Positions 25,075 through 33,638 of a stretch of 64,000 nt of DNA are shown here, one piece after another (positions within the stretch are counted from its first letter, which is position 1; each line of letters opens with the position of its first letter). The DNA lies in the NCBI GenBank assembly GCA_016794345.1, contig JAEUKE010000314.1, positions 1 to 64,000 on the forward strand, in the 5' to 3' direction. The translations under genes were made by a program, and so were the position numbers. The DNA is from Myxococcales bacterium (lineage in GTDB: Bacteria > Myxococcota_A > Polyangia > Polyangiales > Polyangiaceae). The notes under the pieces were generated by a model. The model searched no databases. It saw only the letters and a program-made list of their open reading frames with translations, and was not told the origin of the DNA.

Positions 25075-26527
25075 CGACGGCTCGGAGGATAGCCAAAAGC
25101 ACGCCGAGCCCGCCGAGGCCGGCGGCGATCCAGAGCGGCCGCACGGGACCGAGCGTGATCGGCGTGCCGCTCCGGGTGAGGACCGCGTCGCCGACGGCGA
25201 TCGCGACGGCGAAGAACACGAGCCACGCGGGCCCGCGGAAGCGATCCATCAGGCTGGCGGTCGTGACCGGCGGCGGGCTGTACAGGTTCATCCCGATCGG
25301 CTCGTGCGCGCGCGTTCGCGGGCGGCTGGGCGTCGGGCGCTTCATGTCGATGTCGAACGACCCCGGACCGACGTCGTCGAACGGAGTCGACGGCACCATC
25401 GGGGCCGGCGCGGAAGGCGGCGGGAAGTTCGGGAGCGACGCCGGCTTGGGGATCTCCGGCAAGCTCGCCTCGAGCCCGAGATCGGGCGAGGGCTCGGGCG
25501 CGAGCGACGGGATCTTCGCGACCTCTTCGTCGAGGCCCATCGCAGAGCGGCGCAGCGTCAGCGTGGGGGTCCGCCCGACGGCGGTCTCGAGCTGCGTCCA
25601 GAACGCCTCGATGCTCTGCGTCCGCTGCTTCGGGTCGACCGTGAGCGCGCGGACGAAGGCCTGCTCGGCGGCGTCCGAGATCTTCACGCCCTTGGTGCGC
25701 GGCGTCGGCCTCCACGTCGGGTTGATGGCTGCGCCCATCATGGCCGTGAGATCGCCCTGGATCGGAGGCGCGCCGAGGAGCGCCTGGCAGACCGTGAGCG
25801 CGAAGCCGTAGACGTCCGTCCAAGGGCCGTTCGCCCCGAACGAGTCGGGGTGCCACTGCTCCGGCGCGGCGTAAGCGGGCGAGAAGGCGTTCACCGCGTC
25901 GCCCTGGGTGCGGCTGCCGGCGATCGCGCCGACGTCCGCGCGCACCCGGGCGATGCCGAAGTCGAGGATCTTCGCGCGGCGCTCGCCGTCGACCGTTGCG
26001 ATGAAGACGTTCTCGGGCTTCATGTCGCGGTGGATGATGGCGAGCGTGGTCGAGGCGGAAGCGTCGCTGAAGCGGTGCGCCCGGGACAGGGCGCGCGCGA
26101 CGGGGCCCAAGAGATCGATGGCCTGGGTCAGCTTGATCGGCTGTCCCTGCGTCATCTTGTCGAGGGTCTGCCCCTCGAGCCACTCGAGCGCCATGAACGG
26201 GACGAACTGGGCGCTCTCGAGGACACCGAACTGCAAGGGCCTCACCACCTCGGGCAGCGCCGCCGAGAGCCGGAAGAGGAGCTCCGCCTCGCCGCGGAAC
26301 TTCTCGAGGAAGGCCTCGCGTTTCTCCTCGGAGAGGGAGTCGGGGACCTTGAGGCACTTGAGCGCGACGGGCGCGCGAAAGACCTCGTGATAGGCGCGGT
26401 AGACGACGCCGAACCCGCCCTCCGCGACGGCGCGCTCGACCCGGAAGAAACGCGCCTGGACCGTGCCGGCGATCCCAAAGGGATCGCCCACCGACGATGG
26501 TCCAGATTCCGGCAGTTGCGTCGTCAA
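25064..26527 (-). CDS. Ser/Thr protein kinase with C-terminal membrane segments
   Basis: A 487-residue kinase. Residues about 27-310 form the Hanks domain: AEGGFGVVY loop, ALKCLK, IIHRDMKPENVF, LDFGIAR, and AYAAPEQ. A Pro/Ser-rich linker follows and two hydrophobic segments end the protein (WLVFFAVAIAVGDAVL and LWIAAGLGGLGVLLAIL), so it is anchored to the inner membrane by its C-terminus, unlike the common N-terminal-kinase/single-TM/periplasmic-sensor layout. The apparent start is TTG at 26527 with GAGGG just upstream; a GTG at 26491 is an alternative. It sits between the CRTAC1-like gene (10-base gap) and the HEWGH gene (overlap). Confidence 0.88.
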   Translation of the reverse strand: MTTQLPESGPSSVGDPFGIAGTVQARFFRVERAVAEGGFGVVYRAYHEVFRAPVALKCLKVPDSLSEEKREAFLEKFRGEAELLFRLSAALPEVVRPLQFGVLESAQFVPFMALEWLEGQTLDKMTQGQPIKLTQAIDLLGPVARALSRAHRFSDASASTTLAIIHRDMKPENVFIATVDGERRAKILDFGIARVRADVGAIAGSRTQGDAVNAFSPAYAAPEQWHPDSFGANGPWTDVYGFALTVCQALLGAPPIQGDLTAMMGAAINPTWRPTPRTKGVKISDAAEQAFVRALTVDPKQRTQSIEAFWTQLETAVGRTPTLTLRRSAMGLDEEVAKIPSLAPEPSPDLGLEASLPEIPKPASLPNFPPPSAPAPMVPSTPFDDVGPGSFDIDMKRPTPSRPRTRAHEPIGMNLYSPPPVTTASLMDRFRGPAWLVFFAVAIAVGDAVLTRSGTPITLGPVRPLWIAAGLGGLGVLLAILRAVDES

Positions 26528-26537
26528 TCGCCCTCGC

Positions 26538-28526
26538 TCAGCCCCCGGCGGGAGGAAGGATATCGTACACGGCCGGGTCTCCCTGCCGCAGCTCGATCAG
26601 CCGGCCACCCGCGATCTCGCTCCAGACCTCGGTGCTGCGGTAGCCGTCCGGCCAGACGACCTCGATCGTGGCCGCCCGCGTGCAGCTGCCGAGCGCGAAG
26701 AAGAGGACGGTGTCGTTCTGCAGCCCGAAGTGCCCATAACCCGAGCCCAGCTCCTGCACCTGCTTCACCCCGCCGGCGTCGACGGCCACGCGCGCGCCGA
26801 TCCCGGACGTGTTCGCGCCCGCGCCAGGGCCGGCTCCGCGGAGGCGCACGGCGAGCCAGCCGGCCCCGCCCGAGGCGCCGCTCTCGTAAAAATGGACCTC
26901 GTTGGTGGACCAAATGTCTGCGCAGTCCCGCGCGGTGCCGGACGCAACCACGACGTCCAGGTCGCCGTCACGATCGAAGTCCGCCGCGCTCATGGCGACG
27001 CCGCACGGGTGGTGCAGCCCGATCGACTCGCCGATCTCCTCGAAGGCGCCGTCCGGCTTCTGGTGGAAGATCCACGCGTATTGATCGGGGTAGTCGCTCG
27101 TGCCGAGGACGATGTCGGCGCGGGCGTCGAGATCGAGGTCGGCCACGGCCGCCGTGATCCCGCCCTCGTTCCACGAGGCGCCGACGTGCGGGACCTCGAT
27201 GCCGGCGGCGGCGCGGTCCGCGCGAGCGAAGTGCTTCGCGCCCGGCTCTCCGTCGTTGACGAGCAGGTTCGATTTGTCCGAGCTGCCCCCCGCCCACCAG
27301 TGCGCGATCTCGGCCGTGTAGAGGTCGAGCTTGCCGTCCCCGGTGACGTCGGCGCACACGGTGGAGAACGTGTTGCCGCCGAGGCGCTCCGGCTTCACCT
27401 CGGAGACGGGTGACCAGTTGCCGTCGGCGGGGCTCGGGCACTGCACCGCGGGCGAGCCCACCCCGTCGCAGAGCGGGTCGGTTCCGTGGATGGTGCACCA
27501 GCAGAGGAAGAACTGGTTGTCGGTGTAGTCCTGGTTCTCGTCGTAGGCGTAGCCCGAGGCCTCACCGACGTCGGTGAACGTCGTGCCGTCGAACTGGAAG
27601 AGCACGTTCGGCCCGCGCGCGTACGAGCTGGTCATCAGATCCGGCAGGCCGTCGTTGTCGACGTCGCAGACCGTCGTGCCGAAGGTCGCGCGCTTCTCGT
27701 CGTCGATCCCGAGGCCCGCCGTCACGTCGCTGAACGTGCCGTCGCCGTTGCCCATGAAGAGCGCGGGGGCCTGGAGCGAGCCCGTCGGGGTGTAGTGGAC
27801 GCCCACGAACAGATCGAGCACCCCGTCGAGGTTGAAGTCCGTGAACGAGGCGGACGACGTGCGCCGCGGGTTCTCGAACTGGACACCCGAGCCGGCGAGG
27901 AGCGTGAAGTGGCCCGTGCCGTCGTTCAGGTAGATCTCGCTGCGATCGGTCTCGAGCGGCGACGGCGGGTTGTTGACGTTGGGCTCGTTGTAGGTGCCGC
28001 TGAAGATGTCCATATCGCCGTCGCTGTCGACGTCGGCGAGCGCCGCGAGCTGCGAAGACTTCAGCTCGGTCGTGGAGCCGTCAGCCGGGGCGGTGAACCC
28101 GCTCTCGAACGTGCGGTCCACGAAGACGCGCCCGCCGCCCGGCCCCGGCTCGTTCATGAGGAGGAAGGTGCGTCGCGTCCCTTCGCCCTTCACCTCGCGC
28201 GAGGGCGCGCAAGGCGCCGGGGAGCAGCCGGGATAGAAGTTGTGCACGAGCAGGTCGGGGTAGCCGTCGCCGTTCACGTCGCCCGAGGTCACGCGGCCGC
28301 CCGCGACCCCGACGAGGCCCCAAGCCTCGGTGTTGTCGGTGAACGCGAGCGTCGAGGTCACGGCGTGGCCATCGCAGACCTCCGGCTCGATCTTGCCGCC
28401 TTCGCCCCCGTTGCCGCCGTTGCCTCCGCCGCCTCCGCCGGTCGCGCTGTCGTCGCCGCAGCCGGTGAAGGCGGGCGAGGCAAGGCAGAGGGCGAGCGAA
28501 GACAGGAGCAAGCGGCTACGAAGCAT
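26538..28526 (-). CDS. FG-GAP/VCBS repeat lipoprotein with ASPIC/UnbV domain (CRTAC1-like)
   Basis: A 662-residue lipoprotein (lipobox FTGC, then Gly-rich linker). It contains repeated calcium-binding FG-GAP/VCBS units with D-x-D/N-x-D-G motifs (DVNGDGYPD, DVDSDGDMDI, DFNLDGVLDL, DVDNDGLPDL, DVTGDGKLDL, DFDRDGDLDV), predicted to make a seven-bladed beta-propeller, and ends with an ASPIC/UnbV segment (VWPDGYRSTEVW). This domain order equals that of CRTAC1. Secreted or surface-exposed, calcium-dependent binding is expected. Start ATG 28526 chosen for the signal sequence. It is the first gene of a leftward operon with a kinase and the HEWGH gene. Confidence 0.92.
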   Translation of the reverse strand: MLRSRLLLSSLALCLASPAFTGCGDDSATGGGGGGNGGNGGEGGKIEPEVCDGHAVTSTLAFTDNTEAWGLVGVAGGRVTSGDVNGDGYPDLLVHNFYPGCSPAPCAPSREVKGEGTRRTFLLMNEPGPGGGRVFVDRTFESGFTAPADGSTTELKSSQLAALADVDSDGDMDIFSGTYNEPNVNNPPSPLETDRSEIYLNDGTGHFTLLAGSGVQFENPRRTSSASFTDFNLDGVLDLFVGVHYTPTGSLQAPALFMGNGDGTFSDVTAGLGIDDEKRATFGTTVCDVDNDGLPDLMTSSYARGPNVLFQFDGTTFTDVGEASGYAYDENQDYTDNQFFLCWCTIHGTDPLCDGVGSPAVQCPSPADGNWSPVSEVKPERLGGNTFSTVCADVTGDGKLDLYTAEIAHWWAGGSSDKSNLLVNDGEPGAKHFARADRAAAGIEVPHVGASWNEGGITAAVADLDLDARADIVLGTSDYPDQYAWIFHQKPDGAFEEIGESIGLHHPCGVAMSAADFDRDGDLDVVVASGTARDCADIWSTNEVHFYESGASGGAGWLAVRLRGAGPGAGANTSGIGARVAVDAGGVKQVQELGSGYGHFGLQNDTVLFFALGSCTRAATIEVVWPDGYRSTEVWSEIAGGRLIELRQGDPAVYDILPPAGG

Positions 28527-28597
28527 GACTCTCGAGGCTAGTCGCAAGCGGGCCCTGGACCAAGCCCCGGATCGTGGCGCTACCATCGTCTCCGCCG

Positions 28598-28780
28598 ATG
28601 AAGACGCGCCACCTCGTTCCGACCGCTCTCGCCCTCGTCGCCCTTGCCGGATGCACGGAGGGCACACAAGCCAAGCCCGACTCGAGCGCGAAGCCGGCGG
28701 ACACAGGGGCCGCCAAGTCGACGAGCGGGGCTGCCAGCGCGGCGCCGGCGCCGGCGAAGAAAGACGACTCCGGCTGGTGA
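28598..28780 (+). CDS. Small lipoprotein
   Basis: A 60-residue lipoprotein: hydrophobic signal, lipobox ALAGC near residue 19, then only Ala/Lys/Ser/Pro-rich low-complexity sequence. There is no folded domain, so it may be a small membrane-associated spacer or simply a short surface lipoprotein. The stop overlaps the GTG of the next gene (GTGA), so it is coupled to the di-haem lipoprotein and could help its assembly. Confidence 0.7.
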   Translation: MKTRHLVPTALALVALAGCTEGTQAKPDSSAKPADTGAAKSTSGAASAAPAPAKKDDSGW

Positions 28781-30792
28781 GGCCGCCCCGCCGGGCGCTG
28801 CTCGGGCTCGGCTTTCAAACGGTCTGCCTCGTCACGTGTGGGGGTGAGCCCGCCGCGCCGGAGCCGGCGAGGACCGGGCTTCGGGGGGTGTCGTACGAAG
28901 CGCTCCGCGCGGAGGAGCACGCCCTCCGCGCGTCCACCGACTTCGCGGCCGCACCAAGCGCGGCGGGCCTCGGCCCCGACCCTTACGACGTCGCCGCCTT
29001 GCCCGACGGGAGATTCGTCGGGCTCGAGCGGGCCGCCGGCGAGCTCGTCCTCCTGGACGTGAACGCAACGGTTCTGTCCCGATTCGCCGGGCTCGAGCGG
29101 CCGCGCGCGCTCGCCACGCTCCCCGACGGCGGGCTCCTCGTCGGGGGCGATCTCGGGCCTGTCGCGCTGGGCTTTCGGGTTCGCGACGGCGGCGTCGTTC
29201 GCGACGCGAGCCTCGATCTCGACACCGGCATGACCAGCGTGCGCGGGCTGGCGGTCTCGGAGGACGGCTGCGTCTTCGCGGTCTCCGAGCGCGACGACCT
29301 CCTCTTCGGCTCCTGCCGTGGGGTGCGCCGCGCGCTCTCGACGCCGCCCGGGCCCTTCCAGGTCCAGGTGGCGGGCGGCCGAGTCGTCGTGGCGTCGGGC
29401 ATCGGGCACGCGCTCGCATCGGCGCCGCTCGCCGAAGGCGGCTTGCCCGCGACCGAGCTCACCTCGGTCGTCCACGACGGGCCCTTCTTCGGGCTGTCGG
29501 CGGCGCCTCGAGGGGACGAGCTGCTCGTCGCCGCGGGCGGCGTGGAGGACGCGCCGCTCGACAGGACCGGCGGCTTCTTCGGCAACATCGACTCGTTCGT
29601 CTACCTCTACGCCGTCGGACGAGGAGGCTTCCGCAGGCTCGGCGCGGTGAACACGAGCGAGATCGGCGTGGTGACGCCGAAGGCGGTGGACCTCACCGTG
29701 AACGATGGCAATGCTGTCATTTTTATCACCGGGTACGCGAGCGAGGTGGCCGCGCTGGTGCACGTGCCCCTCGGGGGAGAGGGCTCCCCGCGGACCGAGG
29801 TCGTCCCCAGCGCGCCGGGGATCTCGAGGCTCGCGCGCGCCGAAGGCGGCGGCTTCGTCGGCGCCTCGCCGCTCCTCGATGCCTGGGCCACCATCCGGCC
29901 GGGCGCGCCGCCGCGCCTCGCCTTCGCCGCGAGCGCGCCTCGCGACGAGCGGGCCCTCGGCGAAGCGCTCGTCTTCACGACGCTCATGGCCCCGTGGCAG
30001 TCCGCGGACGGCCCGAAGAGCCGCTTCACCTGCGAGACTTGCCACCTCGAGGGCGGCGTCGACGGTCGCACCCACCGGACGGGACGTGGAGACGTGCGGG
30101 CCACGACGAAGCCCCTCCGTGGCCTGTTCAACAACGCCCCGCACTTCACTCGTGCGCTCGACGCGGACACGACCGAGATGATCTTCGCCGAGTTCGGCGT
30201 GGCCGCCGCGGGATCACCGAGCGACGGGTGGTTCGCGCTCGACGAGGCGCCGATGGAGTGGCCGCGGCGCGTCGCCTGGGCCGCGGACGTCGATCGGTCG
30301 CCCGTCGGCTTGCGCCGCGCGCTGCTCGCGTATTTCTCCGCGGCCGGCCCGCAGCCGAACCCGCGCGCCGCTGGCCGGCGCGCCTTCGACGCCCTCGAAC
30401 GGCAGGGCGCCGATCGCTTCGCCGAGATCTGCGCGAGCTGTCACGCGCCTCGGCTCGTCGCCGACGACCCGAGCACCGCCGCCGAGCGAGGTGATTGGGA
30501 GCGCCTCGTCCTCAGCGAGGCCGGCCCCATCGTGTGGGCCCGCGACGGCTACGAGAAGACGGGGGTGGAGCCGTACGTCCACCCCGAGGGCGCGCGCCCG
30601 ACGTCGCTGCGCCGGCTCGAGGACAAGCGGCCCTATTTCACGAACGGCGGCGCGCGCACCCTCGAGGAGGTCCTCGAGAGGGTGCGGCTCGGCGACGGCG
30701 GCGCCTTCTTTCACGACGGAGGGCCCGCCGGGGCGCGCCCGCTCCCGGCCGACGAGCGGTCCGCCATCCTCGCGTTCCTGCGTCTGCTCTGA
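28777..30792 (+). CDS. Di-haem cytochrome c lipoprotein with N-terminal beta-propeller
   Basis: A 671-residue lipoprotein (lipobox CLVTC). The first ~390 residues look like a beta-propeller (repeated V-x-ALPDG-x-F/L and LAVSEDG-type blades). The C-terminal part has two haem-c sites, CETCH at 419-423 and CASCH at 552-556, with the intervening RGLFNNAPHF segment reminiscent of the MauG/cytochrome c peroxidase family. It is likely a periplasmic redox enzyme or electron acceptor. The GTG start at 28777 is coupled to the small lipoprotein; the longer in-frame extension upstream runs through the divergent promoter and is not used. Confidence 0.85.
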   Translation: MRPPRRALLGLGFQTVCLVTCGGEPAAPEPARTGLRGVSYEALRAEEHALRASTDFAAAPSAAGLGPDPYDVAALPDGRFVGLERAAGELVLLDVNATVLSRFAGLERPRALATLPDGGLLVGGDLGPVALGFRVRDGGVVRDASLDLDTGMTSVRGLAVSEDGCVFAVSERDDLLFGSCRGVRRALSTPPGPFQVQVAGGRVVVASGIGHALASAPLAEGGLPATELTSVVHDGPFFGLSAAPRGDELLVAAGGVEDAPLDRTGGFFGNIDSFVYLYAVGRGGFRRLGAVNTSEIGVVTPKAVDLTVNDGNAVIFITGYASEVAALVHVPLGGEGSPRTEVVPSAPGISRLARAEGGGFVGASPLLDAWATIRPGAPPRLAFAASAPRDERALGEALVFTTLMAPWQSADGPKSRFTCETCHLEGGVDGRTHRTGRGDVRATTKPLRGLFNNAPHFTRALDADTTEMIFAEFGVAAAGSPSDGWFALDEAPMEWPRRVAWAADVDRSPVGLRRALLAYFSAAGPQPNPRAAGRRAFDALERQGADRFAEICASCHAPRLVADDPSTAAERGDWERLVLSEAGPIVWARDGYEKTGVEPYVHPEGARPTSLRRLEDKRPYFTNGGARTLEEVLERVRLGDGGAFFHDGGPAGARPLPADERSAILAFLRLL

Positions 30793-30901
30793 GCCGGGCG
30801 AGGGCCGCTCGGCGGCGCATTCGAGCGTTCCGGAGTCAGCGCTCTCGACAGTCGCGCGCGGACGAGGCAAGAACATCCGTCACGTGATCCACTCGTTCGA
30901 A

Positions 30902-32311
30902 ATGCCCAGGCCCGGGGCGGCCGCTCTGGACCGAGCCAAGTCGCTGCTCGACGGCGCGCTCGGTCCTTCGAAGGTCGTCACGGGGGAAGGCGCGCTCGCG
31001 GCGTTTGCCGGGGACGAGTCCGAGAACGATCCGGTCCTGCCGGACATCGCGGTCGTCGCCGAGAGCGCCGACGACATCCGCGCCGTCCTGCGCGTCGCGA
31101 GCGAGACCGGTGTCCCGGTCACGCCCCGGGCGGCGGGCAGCGGCAAGTCCGGCGGCTGCATCCCGGTCGGGGGCGGCATCGTCCTCGCCACCGCCGGGAT
31201 GAAGGCGATCAAGGAGATCGATCGCAACGAGCAGATCGCCGTCGTCGAGCCCGGGCTCGTCCTCGGGGACCTTCACGCCGCGGTCGAGGCCGAGGGCCTC
31301 TTCTACCCGCCCGACGCGAACTCGCTTTCGTGGTGCGCGCTCGGGGGCAACGTCGCCGAGAACGCGGGCGGGCCGAGGGCGTTCAAATACGGCACCACGC
31401 GCGACTACGTGCTCGGGCTACAGGTCGTGACCATGGGCGGCGAGGCCCTGTCCATCGGGCGGCGCACGAAGAAGGGCGTCACCGGCTACGACCTCACGGC
31501 GCTCCTTGTCGGCAGCGAAGGCACGCTCGCCGTGATGACCGAGGCGGTGCTCCGCCTGGTGCCGAAGCCGGAGACGGTGGTCACGCTCATGGCGCTCTTC
31601 GAGGACGTGTACGCGACGAGCCGCGCCGTCGCGGCCATGCTCGGCGCGCGCGTCGTGCCTGCCTGCGTGGAGCTCCTCGACAGAGCGACGCTCGACGCGG
31701 TCCGCAGGGCCGGCGTGTCGGTGGACGAGCGCGCGAGCGCGATGCTCATCATCGAGGTCGACGGCGCGGAGGTCACCACGGAGCTCGAGATGGAGCGTGT
31801 GGGCGGCGCGTGCGATGCGGCCGGCGCGCTGGCCGTCCTGGTCGCACAGGACGTGGCCCAGCGTGATCGCCTCTGGGCCGCGCGACGCGCGCTCTCCCCG
31901 ACGACCCGCGCCATGGCGAAGTACAAGGTCTCGGAGGACGTGGTGGTGCCCCGCGCGAAGATCGGCGCGCTCCTCGAGACCGTGGACGTCATCCGCGAGA
32001 CGACCGGCGTCTCCATGCTCACGTACGGTCACGCCGGCGACGGCAACCTCCACGTGAACTTCCTCTGGAACGACCCGGCTCAGGTGGCGGACGTGCGAGT
32101 CGGCCTCGACATGCTCTTCCGCGCCGTCGTCGACTGCCGCGGCACGCTCACCGGGGAGCACGGCGTAGGCCTCTCGAAGGCGTCGTACTTGCCGCTCGAG
32201 CAGAGCCGCGCCGTCATCGATCTCCAGAAGCAGCTGAAGGGCGTGTTCGACCCGAAGGGTCTGCTCAACCCGGGCAAGATCTTCCCGCGAGTCGGGCACG
32301 GGGGCTGCTGA
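30902..32311 (+). CDS. FAD-linked oxidase, GlcD/D-lactate dehydrogenase type
   Basis: A 469-residue flavoprotein with the PCMH FAD-binding fold (VVAESADDIRAVLRVA, TPRAAGSGKSGG, LGGNVAENAGGPRAFKYGTTRDYVLG, GSEGTLAVMTEAVLRL) and the C-terminal FAD-oxidase domain (YGHAGDGNLHVNF, GEHGVGLSK, LNPGKIFP). It should oxidise a 2-hydroxyacid such as glycolate or D-lactate; the substrate is not decidable. No glcE or glcF partners are adjacent. ATG 30902 was selected; GTG 30884 is an alternative. Its stop shares a base with the ruvC start. Confidence 0.92.
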   Translation: MPRPGAAALDRAKSLLDGALGPSKVVTGEGALAAFAGDESENDPVLPDIAVVAESADDIRAVLRVASETGVPVTPRAAGSGKSGGCIPVGGGIVLATAGMKAIKEIDRNEQIAVVEPGLVLGDLHAAVEAEGLFYPPDANSLSWCALGGNVAENAGGPRAFKYGTTRDYVLGLQVVTMGGEALSIGRRTKKGVTGYDLTALLVGSEGTLAVMTEAVLRLVPKPETVVTLMALFEDVYATSRAVAAMLGARVVPACVELLDRATLDAVRRAGVSVDERASAMLIIEVDGAEVTTELEMERVGGACDAAGALAVLVAQDVAQRDRLWAARRALSPTTRAMAKYKVSEDVVVPRAKIGALLETVDVIRETTGVSMLTYGHAGDGNLHVNFLWNDPAQVADVRVGLDMLFRAVVDCRGTLTGEHGVGLSKASYLPLEQSRAVIDLQKQLKGVFDPKGLLNPGKIFPRVGHGGC

Positions 32312-32811
32312 TGCGGGTCATCGGCATCGACCCGGGGACACGCCACCTCGGCTGGGGTGTGCTCGACCAGACGGGGACCAAGATCACACACGTGGCGCAC
32401 GGGGTCGTCAGCCCCGACGAGCACCTCCCCCTGGCCGACAGGCTGGTCCACCTCGACGAGGCTCTCGAGCACCTGCTCGACAAATTTCGCCCGGACGCCG
32501 CCGCGGTCGAGGCGATCTTCTTCGCCAAGGACGCGCAGGCCGCGGCCAAGCTGGGGCACGCGCGAGGGGTCATCCTCCTGCGCCTCGCCCGGGCGCGCTT
32601 GCCCATCCACGAGTACCCGCCTGCGCGCGTGAAGCGCGCGGTGACGGGGAAGGGGGCCGCGACGAAAGATCAGGTCGCCCTCCTCATCACCGCGCTGCTC
32701 AGGCTCGGCACCCCGCCGAAACACGACGCCGCCGACGCATTGGCCAATGCCTTCACACATTTGGCCATGTCCAAGTTCACGGCCGCGCTGGCCGCGTCGC
32801 GCCGGTCGTAA
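32311..32811 (+). CDS. ruvC: Holliday junction resolvase RuvC
   Basis: A 166-residue RuvC nuclease that cuts four-way DNA junctions at the end of homologous recombination. All four catalytic acids are visible: Asp7 in IGIDPG, Glu67 in VEAIFFAKD, and Asp139/Asp142 in KHDAADAL. Length matches the family. The ATG shares a base with the upstream stop (TGATG). ruvA and ruvB are not next to it; instead it lies between a FAD oxidase and lolA, an arrangement that likely reflects operon rearrangement. Confidence 0.97.
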   Translation: MRVIGIDPGTRHLGWGVLDQTGTKITHVAHGVVSPDEHLPLADRLVHLDEALEHLLDKFRPDAAAVEAIFFAKDAQAAAKLGHARGVILLRLARARLPIHEYPPARVKRAVTGKGAATKDQVALLITALLRLGTPPKHDAADALANAFTHLAMSKFTAALAASRRS

Positions 32812-32852
32812 GGCGGCCCCTGCCACCACGTTGTGGTAGGAGAACCTCGACT

Positions 32853-33638
32853 GTGGAGCCACGCCCTCCGTCCAACATGCCCATGGCTGCCCAACCGAAA
32901 AGACGAGCCTTCCTCGCCCACGCGGGGGTCCTCCTCGCCGCTGCCCTCGCCCCGACCGTCGTCGCCATCCCGGAGGCCCACGCCGACAAACCGGGGAAGG
33001 CCCCCGCCGAGAAGGCCCCCGCCGAAAGGGCCCCCGCCGCCAAGCCGGGCGCGCCGACGGCCGACGAGGTCGCAGCGCGCGTGCAGAAGTTCTACGACGG
33101 GACCAAGACCTACAGGGCCAGCTTCAAGCAGGTCTATTTCATCAAGGTCCAGAACAAGAAGAAGAACTCGAGCGGCAAGGTCGTCTTCGAGAAGCCCGGC
33201 AAGATGAGCTTCGTCTATGACTCGCCCAACGGGAACCGGGTCGTTTCCGACGGCAAGGTCATCAAGGTCTACGAAAAAGAAGCCGAGCAGATGTACGAGA
33301 CGCCGGTGAAGAAGTCGCAGTACCCGGCGGCGCTCTCCTTCCTCCTCGGCGAAGGCAAGCTCGCCAAGGACTTCAGCCTGAAGCTGCTCGACTCGTCGAC
33401 CATGAAGTTCGAGGGGGGCTACGTCCTGCAGGGCACCCCGAAAGAGGCGTCCCCGGCCTACCAGAAGATGCTGCTCTACATCGACGGGGACACGGCGCAG
33501 GTACGCCGGGTGCTGATCCTCGACGCCCAGGGCAACAAGAACCGGTTCGACTTCACCTCGCCCGTCCTCAACAAACCGGTCGAAAAGAGCGAGTTCGAGT
33601 TCACACCGCCGAAGGGAACGAAGATCATCAAGCCGTGA
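32853..33638 (+). CDS. lolA: Outer-membrane lipoprotein carrier LolA
   Basis: A 261-residue periplasmic carrier that ferries lipoproteins from the inner membrane to the outer membrane. After an Arg-containing signal peptide and an Ala/Lys/Pro-repeat linker (residues ~50-70), it has the LolA pattern: YRASFKQVYFIKVQNKKKNSSGKVVFEKPGKMSF-type strands (about 90-125), then VVSDGKVIKVY and DAQGNKNRFDF near the C-terminus. The GTG at 32853 was chosen because AGGAGA lies 9 bases before it; the ATGs at 32877 and 32883 have no such site. Essential in organisms with many lipoproteins like this one. Confidence 0.9.
   Translation: MEPRPPSNMPMAAQPKRRAFLAHAGVLLAAALAPTVVAIPEAHADKPGKAPAEKAPAERAPAAKPGAPTADEVAARVQKFYDGTKTYRASFKQVYFIKVQNKKKNSSGKVVFEKPGKMSFVYDSPNGNRVVSDGKVIKVYEKEAEQMYETPVKKSQYPAALSFLLGEGKLAKDFSLKLLDSSTMKFEGGYVLQGTPKEASPAYQKMLLYIDGDTAQVRRVLILDAQGNKNRFDFTSPVLNKPVEKSEFEFTPPKGTKIIKP

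Noticed and set aside
32821..32843. Small hairpin between ruvC and lolA
   Set aside because: Only five base pairs next to the lolA ribosome binding site with no T-run; too weak to call a terminator or switch.
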